DNA of 64,000 bases from Berberis thunbergii (GCA_003290165.1 QNQO01006995.1:53417-117416), one strand, 5' to 3'. Counted from the first letter of the stretch, positions 31,455 through 41,999 are shown. The notes: generated from the sequence alone by a model not told the origin. Numbers and translations are program-made.

Positions 31455-32175
31455 CTTATCAGAGCCCATGGAAGCCAAGGCTTCTGTAATTTCATTCCTA
31501 TTCACCTCTTGGGTCATCACCATAACATCTTCCTCAGATATGGTTCTTTCGGCTTGCAAGCTATCAATGAATGTTGTGTCATAGTCACCCAGTTCACCAA
31601 CATAAATGTCTTCAAAATACCTTATGCATTCAGTTTCTATATCCTTCATGTCCTCTAGTTTCTCATGTTGATGATTGTAAATGGATAATATATTATTTTT
31701 GGATTGCCTTTCCCGCAAGTATTGATGGAAGTATGAGACATTTTCATCACCTGACAGCATGTGCATCGCTTTTGCTTTTTGTACCACTTCTGATTCTACA
31801 TTCCTGGCTGCAAATGCGTAGCTCTTGACTGCATCCTTCCTCTGCAACTGCCAAAGTAGGGCTAAGAGGATCCAACTGAAGCGAAGTCTGCATTGCTTCC
31901 ATGACTTGTTTGGAAGCAATGACACTACTTGTAGCATTGACAAAGTTGCTTTTACTCTTTTTAATTTCTGTGCAAAGCAGTATGTTGCATTACCCTTCAC
32001 TGGTGTGTCCCATGCATCCTTAACCATCTCCAAGTAACCCTTCTCATGGACCCAATAGTTGAAAAACCTAAATGGAATATGACCTGGATTTTTATGTTCA
32101 TAGATGGTAAGTATGATTGGTGAATGATATGATATCTCTCGGTTTAGAAAATAAGCTTCAGAGTTAGGTATATCA

Positions 32176-32306
32176 TTGAGTGATATAAGTGAATGATATG
32201 ATATCTCTCAAGACATAAGTGAGAAAATGACGAGGTGGCTCATTGATAATGAAAAACTTCAGCAATTTTTTTGTATCTACTGAAAAGAATTGAACTATCT
32301 GTATGC
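32176..32306. other. Short spacer between the L1 copy and CACTA 2
   Basis: The spacer holds a near repeat of GAATGATATGATATCTCTC, also present in the adjoining L1 copy at 32,122-32,140. It ends ATG directly before CACTACACC. No gene is seen. Confidence 0.4.
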
Positions 32307-32425
32307 ACTACACCAAAAGGCCTGTTTAGCTACACGGAGATGGCCATGGCTCTAAACCGTTGGTTTATTTTCCACAGCAAAAAACCGTGGCTATAATGAC
32401 CAATGGCCTAAAACCGTGGCTATAA
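32307..32425. repeat. CACTA 2 terminal repeat and subterminal array
   Basis: The terminal CACTACACCAAAAGG is followed by TCTAAACCGTTGG, AAAACCGTGGCTATAATG and AAAACCGTGGCTATAATGG. These are the same motifs as in CACTA 1, which places both in one family or in close families. Confidence 0.8.
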
Positions 32426-32559
32426 TGGAGAACTCGAGTGGATTTCACGCGGGAGAAAAAATTTCGCGGTATTGCGAAAACATTTGGCGTTCCCGCCTCC
32501 TTCCATTTTCATTTTAGAGTTTTAGGGTTTTGTAAGAAAATCATTTTGGCTCAAAAGCT

Positions 32560-33120
32560 CGAGGGGAGAAATCAGAGAAATCGATCGAAAACGCATATCT
32601 GTTTTGTAAGAAAATCAAAAGCTCGAGGGGAGAATCGACCTCGACCTCGACCTTGTGGTGAGAAATGGTTTTGTAAGAAAATTGCATGTTTGTTTTTGGC
32701 TCAAAAGCTCGAGGGGAGAATCGAAATCACTGATTTTGTTTTGTTGTTGATTGCAGAGAAATCGATCGAAAACACATATCTGTTTTGTAAGAAAATCGAA
32801 AGCTCGAGGGGAGAATCGACCTCGACCTCGACCTTGTGGTGAAAAATGGTTTTGTAAGAAAATTGTATATCTGTTTTTTGGCTCAAGGGGAGAATCGAAA
32901 TCACTAATTTTGTTTTGTTGTTGATTGCAGAAAAATCAGAAATTAGATAAATCGATCGAAAACTCTAGCCATCGACCTCAACCTTGTGGTGAGAAATCAG
33001 AGACAAGATCTGAGCATTGTGCTGACTTGCGACGTCGACCTCGAGCTGTGGTTCGACCTCGAGCTATGGTTCGACCTCGTTCTGAGTTTTGACCTCGGTC
33101 CAAAACCTCGACCTCAACCA
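32560..33120 (+). repeat. Tandemly repeated leader exon/intron of CACTA 2
   Basis: A unit of about 185 bp starting GAAATCGATCGAAAAC recurs from about 32,577, 32,758 and 32,946. Each full unit contains AGCTCGAGGGGAGAATCG, CGACCTCGACCTCGACC and, before two of them, a splice-acceptor-like GTTGATTGCAG. It looks like duplication of a non-coding leader exon with its intron end. The 134-codon frame at 32,438-32,842 is a by-product and matches no family. Confidence 0.6.
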
Positions 33121-34390
33121 GAGGTAATACATTGTCACTTGTCTTGAAATTGTTTCTTCTTTGGGTCTTTGCAATCTAAATTGTTCTGTTACATTTAGGT
33201 TTCTGATGAATGTTTGGTCCATTTTCACTAATAAATGGGGAAATTGTGAAAAATGGTGAAATATAATATGGGGTTTTCAGAAAATCGAATAGGGTTGATG
33301 GGTTTTGCAGATAATCGAATCAAGAAAAATTCTTTTTTCTTCTTGATGGGGAAATCGCTATGTCTGTTAAGTGTTTTTTTCTTCTTGAATGAGGAAGAAA
33401 ACCAGCTCTTGAATTTTTTTTTCTTCAAATGTTCATTTTCACTGATTTTTTAGAAATAGATATTTTTATGTTTGGCTTCAGTCGGCTCTTAACTATAGTG
33501 TGTAATAAAATTTATTTATTTTTTGCTAATTTTAGGGATTAGTAAATCTTCTGTGTTGCTCTCCATCATTCGAAGCTATTCTCAAACTCTTTCGATTCCA
33601 TCTGGATAAAGGTAACTCTTTCAGTTTAGTAATATCTCAACATTGAAGTAATTAGAAGTTCAAATTATTTCAGTTAATTAGTGTAATGTTTTATTTCTAT
33701 CATGTCTTGGATTATATTATGATGGTACTAGTTTTCACCTCATGTTGAATAACTATTTAGCTTATGTTTACATGCATTATGTTTGTTTACATGTTTGTTT
33801 ACTATTTGGCTTATATTATGTTTACATATTTGGATTATATTATGATGGTACTAGTGTAATGTTTACTATTTAGCTTATACTATGTTTGTTTACATGTAAC
33901 TATCATGACTTAGTTCTTGGATAGTAGTGAAGTATATACTATGTGGTGGTGGTGGTAGTAGTCGACACGAAATATATTTCAGTCTTTAAAGAAGAACCAC
34001 AGAGTACATTGACATATACTTCACATCACCAGTGGCAGAATTTTCGCATCAAATGTCATTTTATCAGCCATGTTAGCTAGGTAGATTCCTTATATTTTTA
34101 AGGATGTGTTTGATTACAAAGATAGCAGAATTTTAAAGAAAACAAGTGACAAGAGAAGATGACCATGTTGTTGTAAAAATTTCCATGATCTCCACCCCCT
34201 TAAAATATTTTCTACCTTCAAATTATGTTCTTGATTCCACTCTGGCCTTTGCTTGTACTATTTTTTTTACTAAAGGTTTTTATTTCAAAGTCTAAATGAA
34301 AACGAAAGGGGGATGAGCGTGTATGAAAGTTGTGATCTTTCACCACACATCATCAGATAAAGCTTTTCCCCCTTGCAAACTATTTTTATA
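33121..34390. other. Non-coding stretch in CACTA 2
   Basis: Very AT-rich, intron-like DNA with repeated TTATGTTTACATG-type words at 33,760-33,900. No gene or RNA is supported; short frames at 33,228-33,453 are low-complexity. Confidence 0.4.
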
Positions 34391-34397
34391 GGCTTCC

Positions 34398-34823
34398 ATG
34401 GAAAATAAAAATAAGAATCAAAGAAACCTTGAGATAAAACTTAGTGCTGAACAAATCTTCAGGACTTCAGGAGTCTTAACGAAGATAGCAAAATCTTTGA
34501 TCACTAGGAAAAATCATGTTTATCTTGGTGTTTCAACAAAAGAATTTACTTTGGATATTAAAGATACCACTGGTAGAATTAATATACAACTAATAACAAA
34601 AGAAGATATTAAGCTAAAAATGGCTAAAATACCTTCTGACATAAGAAAAAAGATTGATTACATTCACATAGGTGGTGTACAAATCTGTATAAAGTCTACA
34701 TTTAGACAAGGAATCAGATTGGCTTTTCCAATGCTTTATAAAAATCTATTTGTGGTGATATGTTGTGGAAGGAAATTATCTATAAATAGTGTACATAGTT
34801 GTTTCTTATTTCTTTTTGTTTGA
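34398..34823 (+). pseudogene. Fragment resembling a caulimovirid (pararetrovirus) movement protein
   Basis: The open frame of 141 codons contains NHVYLGVSTKEF near residues 39-50. GRINIQLITKEDI (about 60-72) and YIHIGGVQICIKSTFRQGI (about 94-112) follow. The last motif has the form I-x-I-K-S-x-F-x-x-G-I seen in the 30K-type movement proteins of Caulimoviridae, which open plasmodesmata for virus spread. After the GI motif the match fades and the frame ends in hydrophobic filler, so only an N-terminal part is present. No neighbouring viral polymerase or coat gene is seen. It could be an endogenous viral relic trapped in the CACTA element. The assignment is from motif memory and uncertain. Confidence 0.4.
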
Positions 34824-34841
34824 TAATGGTTAATATCTATA

Positions 34842-36462
34842 ATGTCATTGATAGAAATGGGTAGTACTCGCGGAAATCTCTTCACCATTGATGTCACTAC
34901 ATCTACAAATGATGACAGTGAAGTTAAAAAGACCATAAAGTTCAATGTCCATGGTTTAGCAATTGGACTTGGTGCTAGAAATTTCAATAAACGCATTGGA
35001 AAGCTTGTTGAAACACTTGTGCCCATCAAATTCAAGAGTTGAAACCATGTTACTGACAACTACAAAGAGGATGTGTGGAATGCCCTCAAGGTGAGATTTT
35101 ACATCAATGATTTTCATAATGTTATATTTTATTGTCAACTTATATCTCAATGGCTTATTTGCAGCGTGAATACGACATCCCAAATTATGTGAAAAGGAGT
35201 GTGCATTTGAAAATGCCAGAATATTTTAGAAGGTTCAAGGCAAATCTTAGGAAGGACTATTTGGATAAGTATCCTACCATTGAGGAACAAGAGAAGCATG
35301 TTCCAAATGGTGTAAGAGAGGGAGATTGGAAGGAGTTTGTTTGCTATGAGAGCACCCCTGAAGCGAAGGCAATTAGAGCCCAAAATGCCAAAAACAAAAA
35401 GGCTTCAAAGTATGTATTGGGGGTGGCCAAAAGAGTGCTGCAGAAGTGGAGTATGAAATGGTAATTGAGTTTCTAGCTACTAGTACAATAATAACCATTT
35501 AACTATATAGGCTGAGACTAATCTTTCAAGTATATAGGTTGAGAAGAACCCTGATGGGGAACCAGTCACACGCACTGATAAATGGATTGTTTGTCTCACG
35601 GGAAAGGATGGAAAACCCACGCATGGTGCTGAACTATATATGGTATGTGCCCAATGAAGTCTTTTATACACAATTCTTAATTTACTTTGTAGTTGTTTGA
35701 ATATTATTTGTGTCCTGTGTTATTTTATTTTTTCATTCTTTTTAAGGAACAAGTTAAAGCAAAAAAGGTCGCTTTGCAAGAATCTTCAACCCAGGGTACC
35801 ACTGACCTCACTATTGATAATGATCCTCTAAGCCAAGTGTTTGGCCTAGAAAAAAGGGACGTGTTCATTGTGTTGGAACCACCGTCTCTAAAAGGAAGTA
35901 TGATGCTTCACTTCCCGCTCGCTCATTGCTTTTGGATAAAACATTGGAAGTAAAAAAATTGAGCCAAAAATATGATAGATTGGAAGAAAATGTTCAATGG
36001 ATACGAGAGAGACTTGAAAATGGAACTTACGTGAGACCATCAACAAGTGAGGGAACACAAGGAGGGACACAAAAAACTGAAGATACACCTTCATTTCGTG
36101 CATAATCGACAAGGCAACCAGAAAATCCATTACCTCCATCTCCATTACCACCATCTTCTCAAGGTGTTGCGAGGTTTCCTTCTCCAAGCAATCATGTTCC
36201 TTCAGTGTCAAGGACTTACAAAGTTTGTGATTGGCATAAGAATGTCATTGTGATAGCAAAAGAGGTTGTAGATCCTATCCATCGATTCTCTTGCGATTGC
36301 CATGGATCATTGAACCATGCAACAAAAATCAGACTTTCCTTATGCTTCAAATATATGACTGAGGCGAAACTTTACAAGAGTGATCCAAAAGGAGACATGA
36401 TGGGGGATTTGGACGTTGGTGATTTCTTCGTATGGTGTAAAAATCATGCATGTGGAACTTGA
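34842..36462 (+). pseudogene. CACTA-associated Transposase_24 (Ptta/En/Spm, TNPA-like) gene, decayed
   Basis: Exons can be traced. 34,842-35,090 has VHGLAIGLGARNFNKRIGKL, then a TGA where tryptophan is expected at about 35,040. 35,165-35,460, after TTTGCAG, has YFRRFKANLRKDYLDKYP and DWKEFVCYESTPEAKAIRAQ. 35,538-35,642 has RTDKWIVCLTGKDGKPTHGA. From 35,746 comes DPLSQVFGLEKRD, a coiled-coil, and a C-terminal LSLCFKYMTEAKLYKSDPKG region like the DUF8039-type tail of these proteins. Splice sites are good, but two stops (near 35,040 and 36,103) and a frame change near 35,880 inactivate it. These proteins are the accessory DNA-binding partners of the CACTA transposase; no TNPD/TNP2-like transposase is present. 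Confidence 0.75.
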
Positions 36463-37160
36463 TGATTGAAGTTACAAATACCTTGGTAGTTACAACCTTG
36501 AACGATATCCTTGATGCTTGCTATTTTTGTGGACTTGCATGCAATTCTGTAGTACTTAGTAGTGATACGTTCATTTTTGTTTTTTGACTAACACACTTCT
36601 GGCTGATTTGGTTTTGGTAGTCCCAAATCTGTAATTTTAATTTAGATTTGGTAGTCCCAAATATGTAATCTTCGTAGTGATGTTTTCTTGTTGAATATAC
36701 GTATATATATACTTACCTATGTTTTTTAAATTTATAACAACCCTTTTTAACTCCGCCAATGTAAAGGTTCTTTTTTACATTGCCGGTCCCAAACCCGGAT
36801 AAAGGAGGAGGATGAGGGTATGTTTACCTTTATCAATTTTTTTGTTAAGTTTCATTATATTTTTTTCATTGTGATATGGTTATCTGGTTCTTATAACATT
36901 ATTCTGACCTGACAATACCCCGGCAGAGCTTATTCGTGCCCATGCATTGAAAAAGCAGAATTAGGATGCATCGAATGAAAACTTAGTTTTGTTAATAGTA
37001 GATAAATGGATCTTGTTATTGCTATTGTCAAGAAGTGATGTTTATATTAGACAAACTAAAATGACACCTTTTGTGAATCTGTATTATGTTTGCAGCCATT
37101 TACTGTGAATCTTTGACATTTTTTCTTTTACTGTCAAAGATGACCTAAAACTTCGACGTG
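36463..37160. other. Non-coding part of CACTA 2
   Basis: No gene is supported. GGTAGTCCCAAAT occurs twice at 36,616-36,665. At 36,780-36,818 GCCGGTCCCAAACCCGGATAAAGGAGGAGG resembles, from memory, a leader sequence of plant RTE LINEs. Confidence 0.35.
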
Positions 37161-37163
37161 CAG

Positions 37164-37244
37164 GAGGATAGTGTGGCCAAGCTGATTGAATTTTTGGAGG
37201 CCCCTCATGCTACAACCAACACTTCACTTGCAGATAAGGAGCAG
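37164..37244 (+). pseudogene. Captured exon of a plant DEK chromatin protein
   Basis: After acceptor GACGTGCAG the exon reads DSVAKLIEFLEAPHATTNTS followed by LADKEQ. The LIEFLxxPHATTxxxLADKE signature is characteristic of plant DEK-domain chromatin-associated proteins, which bind DNA and shape nucleosome access. Only this short SAP-like segment remains. 37,335-37,460 (STPRERNIAVEKTISKSRST, then KDDSDERD) may be a further piece of the same gene. Confidence 0.6.
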
Positions 37245-37667
37245 ATGCTATCTTCTATGGTGGTTTTAGATGACTTAAAGAATTTATTTATGGTTGTAGT
37301 GGCTTATGTTATATCTTTTTCCTAAAAATTTCAGCCAAGTACCCCTAGAGAGCGTAATATAGCAGTCGAGAAAACAATCTCAAAGTCAAGAAGCACAACT
37401 GCAGAACCTGCTGCTCATGTCCATGCTTCCTAAGGATGATTCAGATGAAAGGGACTGCATTTTGAAGGTGAGAGCAGGTAATACATGAGCATCTTAATGC
37501 AATGTCAAGAAAGGAATTTAATCTTCCCTAGAGGTTCAGCTGCTGCTAGCGTCATGGGGTATGATCCAAATGTGGAAAGGTAAAAACTAAATTGAAATGG
37601 GCATATGCAATCCCAACATTTATTTTAAAAATCATGTTTCAATCGTTTAAGTTGTTGTATGGAACAG

Positions 37668-37853
37668 AACTGAGGGAACCATTGAGATGTCTTCGGCAGG
37701 TGATAGAACTAGAAAGCAGAGTGGTTCTGACAGAATAGAAGCTATAGCAGGAACTAGTTCAAACAAAAACGGGGAATGGTTCTCCCATTTGAGCCTCTTT
37801 CTATCACATTTGACGACATAACCTATTCTGTTGATATGCAAAGAATTGAATGA
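37668..37853 (+). pseudogene. Captured fragment of a PDR-type (ABCG) ABC transporter
   Basis: After acceptor GGAACAG the sequence reads GTIEMSSAGDRTRKQSGSDR in one frame. After one extra base in a GGGG run it reads GMVLPFEPLSITFDDITYSV, then DM, a few residues and a TGA. The MVLPFxPLSITFDxxxYxVDM segment is the diagnostic linker before the second nucleotide-binding domain of plant full-size PDR transporters. The ATPase and membrane domains are absent. It is a fragment in the same orientation as CACTA 2. Confidence 0.75.
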
Positions 37854-37928
37854 CATTTGAAAGATCTTGATGTTTCTAGTTCTATAAATTTAGATCACAC
37901 ATGATACAAGCCATCACTAAGGTCTTTT

Positions 37929-39480
37929 GTGTCTAATTCACCTAGAGGTGCAAGGTATCCATTCAATTCACAGACTTACTCACCAAGAGGAGCAAGACCT
38001 GGATCTGGGAAAGGATATAAGTATTCTGGTTATCAGTCTAATAGACCTCAGTGTCAAATCTGTGGCAAACTTGGTCATCTTGCATTCAAATGCTATAATA
38101 GGCTTGATAACAGTGTGTCGAATCCATGGAACTCCATTCCACAGACCTCGTCATCAAGCACATCTTCTCAGACGGCAAATCTAGCACCTCGTCATGCCTA
38201 TTCTGCTGTTTCTAGTCAGTATACTCATCCCAACTGGGGAGCTGAATCTCAATTTTCAATGCAAACCAGTGGTGCTTCTTCATTAGCTAATCATAGGTGG
38301 TATCCTGATTCTGGGGCAACAGATCACTGCACTCCGTTAGCTCAGAATTTGGCGACCTCAGTGCCGTATCATGGCAATGAACAACTACTGGTTGGAGATG
38401 GTACTGCACTGCAAATTCAAAATATTGGTCAGTCCTTCTTATACTCTTCAAATTCTTCAAGAACACTACTTCTTAAGAACATTCTTCAAGTCCCTAAACT
38501 TACTAAAAATTTGCTAAGTGTTTCTAAATTTGGAAGAGACAATGGAGTATTCTTTGAATTTCATCCTGACTTGTGTTTTATCAAGGATCATGTCACCAAC
38601 CAAGTCCTCTTGGAAGGGAAGCTTAAAAGGGACTCTATGTTTTCCCATGCATGTTCCTTGCTGCCCAAAAGTCAGAGTCTTCTCAAGAGCTAATGTCTCC
38701 AACTACTACAAGCTCTTCTTGTTTCAATCAAACAGCATCAACTTCAGTTCATACAATCACTTCTAAGTCCTCTTTTTTTTTGCATCTTTGGCATGCTCGC
38801 CTAGGACACCCTTCATTTCCACTTGTGCACAAGATACTTACTCGATGTAATAGTCATGTGTCTAACAAGAATAATGAGTTGTGTTCTTCATGTTGTTTAG
38901 GAAAAATACACAAATTTCCCTTTTTTTGTTCTTCTACTGTATACAATAAACCATTAGAACCCATTCATATATTTGGGGTCTTGCTTCTATAGTCTCTTCT
39001 TCTGGATATAGGTATTATATTCACTTCATTGATGCATATAGTAGGTTCACCTGGGTGAATCTTTTAAAGAACAAATATGATGTTTATTCTACTTTTGTTT
39101 AAGCTCAAATCCCAGGTTGAATTAGAATTTGGTTTCCCTATCAAGTGTATTCAATCTGACTAGGGAGGGGAGTATAGATCATTTTCGAAGTTTTTAACTC
39201 AACATGGCATCTGTCATTGGTTGGCTTGCCCTACTACACATCAGCAAAATGGGATTGTTGAGAGAAAACACAGACATATCATTGAGTCTGCAATGACCCT
39301 TATTGCTCATGCATCTCTTCCTATGAAATTCTGGGATGAAGCTGTTAGAACTTCAATTTATCTCCTCAATCGAGTTCCTTCTACTGTTTTACATGGCCTC
39401 TCTCCATTTGAGATGCTTTATAACAAGTTTCCTTATTATAAATCTCTCAAAGTGTTTGGTTGTTCTTGCTTTCAAATACA
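37929..39480 (+). pseudogene. Copia gag C-terminus, protease and integrase
   Basis: 37,929-38,693 carries a CX2CX4HX4C knuckle (CQICGKLGHLAFKC, about residues 42-55) and the protease start WYPDSGATDHCT with DSG catalytic triad. 38,651-38,992 holds the GAG-pre-integrase domain (LWHARLGHPSFPLVHKIL, with CSSCCLGK). 39,000-39,480 holds integrase pieces ending [20 protein letters not shown] and LKVFGCSCF. Frame changes at about 38,690, 38,990 and 39,110 and a stop near 39,160 break the polyprotein. Confidence 0.8.
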
Positions 39481-39954
39481 AGACCATACAATGCTCACAA
39501 ACTTCAATTCAGGTCAGTTGAGTGCACTTTCCTTGGTTATAGTTTGCAGCATAAAGGGTATAAGTGTTTATCTCCTAATGGTCGGATCTATATCTCTAGG
39601 GATGTTATCTTCAATGAGATTTATTTTCCATACACAAGACTGCATTCAAATTCTTCAGTGTCTCCTTCTTCTTTCCCTGCATCTATTCCAGCATCTATAT
39701 CACTTTTTCCTACCACCATTCATATCAATACACCTAGAGTCAACACTGCTCCTATTGCCAGTCGTGTTTCTCCTTCTAGTCCAATGGTATCTTCTTCTAA
39801 CCCAATACTACCTTCTTTGTCTACTCAAGATAGGAGTTTTTCTGCTGCCCCTAGTGTTACTTCCACTGTCCCTAGTGCTCCTAGTACTTCTACTGGTTTT
39901 ACTACTGGTCCTATTGCTGATCCTACTTCTACTGGAGACATTTAGTCCAGCTGT

Positions 39955-41240
39955 TAAACCCACTACAATTAGAGTTGTGCTCTCAGTAGCTATCACGTTT
40001 GGATGGTCGGTACGTCAACTAGATGTCAACAATGCGTTCTTAAATGGTGATCTACTAGAAGAGGTTTACATGATGCAACCTCCTAGAGCATTACTTTGTT
40101 GATCCTTCACGTCCCAAGGCTGTGTGCAAGCTTGCCAAGGCATTATATGGTTTAAAATAGGCTCATAGAGCATGGTTTGACAAACTGAGACATACTCTCC
40201 TCCAATTTGGTTTTACTCCCACCAAGTCAGACTCGCCTCTTTTCATTCGACACTCTCCTTCTCCAGGTTTCCTTCTAGTATATGTGGATGACATCTTAGT
40301 CACTGGTGCAAATTCCTCTGATGTTTCACAACTAATTCAGCAACTAAACTCTAAGTTATCTTTGAAAGACTTAGGTCTTGTTCATTACTTTCTTGGCATC
40401 CAGGTTCAACACACTGCTAATGGTCTATTCTTATCTCAAACAAAGTATGTTCATGATCTTCTTTGTCGTGCCAAAATGCAATTTGCAAAAGGTTTGCCTA
40501 CTCTTATGAGTGGTGGTGAGAAGTTGTTTGCTAAAGGAAGTGATCCTGTCCAAAATGTTCATTTATATCGCAGTATAGTGGGGGCTTTACAATATGTCAC
40601 CATAACAAGACCAGAAATTGCATACTCTGTAAACCGAGTCTGCGAATTCATGCATACTCCTCTTGAATCCCATTGGCGAGTGGTAAAAAGGATTCTACGA
40701 TATCTTCAAGCAGTAACTACTTTTGGACTTCAGCTAGCACCTGCTCCTTCTTTTGGTTTGACTGGATTTTGTGATTCTGATTGGGCATCTTATCCAAATG
40801 ACAGACGTTCTACCTCGGGTTATTGTGTGTACTTGGGCCCCAATCTCATCTCATGGTTGTCTAAGAAGCAAAGTGTTGTATCCAGAAGTAGTACTGAGGC
40901 TGAATATAGGAGTCTCGCCTCAGCTACACCTGAACTCACCTCACTCTTTTATGAACTCAAGCTTCCCTATGCATCTCCTACTGTCTGGTGTGATAACAAG
41001 AGCATAGTCTTGCTAAGTGTTAATCATGTTCTTCATTCCAGAACCAAGCACATTGAGTTGGATATCTACTTTGTTCGTGAGAAGGTTGCTCGCAAACTTC
41101 TTCATGTTATTCACATTTCTGCAATTGATCAAATTGATGATACTTTTACCAAGGCCCTTGGTGCTTCCAGGTTTCTATTACTGCGTGACAAATTGAGTGT
41201 TGTTGATGGATCCACACTCAGTTTGAGGGGGGATGTTTAG
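39955..41240 (+). pseudogene. Copia reverse transcriptase (part) and RNase H
   Basis: 39,955-40,085 encodes [20 protein letters not shown], the RT palm, after a deletion of the first 90 or so RT residues. 40,284-41,240 is an open 318-codon stretch. It starts just inside the catalytic YVDDILVTG and runs through LKDLGLVHYFLGIQV to the RNase H (GFCDSDWASYPNDRRSTSGY, SRSSTEAEYRSLA). The catalytic DD is kept; upstream breaks prevent a full product. Confidence 0.85.
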
Positions 41241-41438
41241 TGTAAATAGCACAACTGATGTTGTTAGTCTGTTAAGCATAAATGTTGTTAGTTTGTTAAG
41301 CTTAAAGGTTGTTAGGTTACTAAGCACAAATGTTGTTACCATGCTATTGGTTGTTACAAGTACTGTCTATATAAACATGTCCAATGTACGTTTACAAATA
41401 AATATGAAATATAAAACTTTGGTTCATGACTTCTTTCA
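41234..41438 (+). mobile_element. Copia 3' LTR with 24-bp tandem repeats
   Basis: The LTR starts TGTTTAGTGTAAATAGC after the polypurine tract. It contains three adjoining 24-bp units at 41,260-41,331 (GTTGTTAGTxTGTTAAGCxTAAAx) and the start of a fourth, then a TATA box CTATATAAAC at 41,367-41,376. The end is placed at TTCTTTCA by LTR convention and is approximate because no 5' LTR is available for comparison. Confidence 0.65.
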
Positions 41439-41990
41439 GAAGTTATCACTACTCAATGTAAAGTGATTACTTCTTCCTGCCATTTTCCTTATTACTTCAT
41501 TATTACTAATTGCATGGTGATCGTCGTCAATTTATCTACTGATGGATTCGTCAATCTTGTTGGTAGTCTGTAGTCCTATTTCCAACTTCCTAGGTAAGAC
41601 TAAGTAGGGGCGAACGAGTTTCTCATGTCAATACTCACATACATCATGATAAGAAGAGCAATGAGCATAGTGTTGAACTCCTTCTGTAAGCACCCCTTCC
41701 GCAAAAAATCCTTTATAAATTATTCCAATTGATATCAAAATTACGAATACACATACAACACTTACAAGAGAACAGGATCCTCCAAGCCCATTTCTTAACA
41801 TTGATCAAAACAACATGAAAGTGATTATGGACAATCGAATCTCAATTCCACAACTGATGTAATTAATCTATGAAGAGCCTCCAGAAATATAGTAAGCAAA
41901 AGGAGAGAAAATGATCACCATGCGGCTGCCCCTCGAAGTCTTAAAACCCCCACTGAAGCCAAGCTTCTACAACAAGAACTGAATAATGTA
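41439..41990. other. Intergenic sequence
   Basis: No gene or element end is recognised. The adjoining decayed LINE may extend into the right part of this stretch. Confidence 0.35.
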
Positions 41991-41999
41991 CTGTCGAGA

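Larger units (their letters stand above)
30272..32175 (-). mobile_element. Second copy of the L1 segment (RT N-terminus to endonuclease), carrying hAT copy 2
   Basis: It is collinear with 13,853-15,787 at very high identity and carries the same hAT insertion at the same CTTATCAG site. The left edge is exactly the CACTA 1 terminus; the right edge falls inside the endonuclease at TATATCA. The minus frame 32,033-31,434 (199 codons, KRVKATLSMLQVVSLLPNKS to the RT start) is open where copy 1 has a TAG. 30,561-30,272 encodes the RT fingers. It is not a separate full L1 insertion. Confidence 0.85.
32307..37860 (+). mobile_element. CACTA-type element 2, plus orientation, right end not found
   Basis: CACTACACCAAAAGGCCTGTTTAGC at 32,307 is a canonical CACTA start, followed by a short array of CCGTGGC/ACCGTTGG subterminal repeats to 32,425. 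It carries a decayed Transposase_24-type gene (34,842-36,462), a movement-protein-like fragment, and DEK and PDR fragments. No GGTGTAGTG end or right subterminal array occurs before the copia element at about 37,860, so the 3' end is deleted or displaced. The right limit given is where copia begins. Confidence 0.65.
37860..41438 (+). mobile_element. Ty1/copia element, 5'-truncated and internally deleted
   Basis: The order gag zinc knuckle, protease, GAG-pre-integrase, integrase, RT, RNase H is that of Ty1/copia. The 5' LTR, primer site and gag N-terminus are missing; homology begins near 37,925. A deletion near 39,945-39,955 removes the RT N-terminus. A polypurine tract TTGAGGGGGGA (41,223-41,233) and the 3' LTR close the element. 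The RNase H motif and small LTR suggest the Ale/Retrofit lineage, tentatively. Confidence 0.85.

Noticed and set aside
32438..32842. 134-codon frame in CACTA 2
   Set aside because: It is a reading through tandemly repeated non-coding leader units containing splice acceptors.
39221..40102. 293-codon frame treated as one protein
   Set aside because: Only the first 90 or so residues (integrase end) and the last 50 (RT palm) are real copia sequence; the leucine-rich middle is the out-of-frame reading of the linker encoded in another frame at 39,460-39,945.
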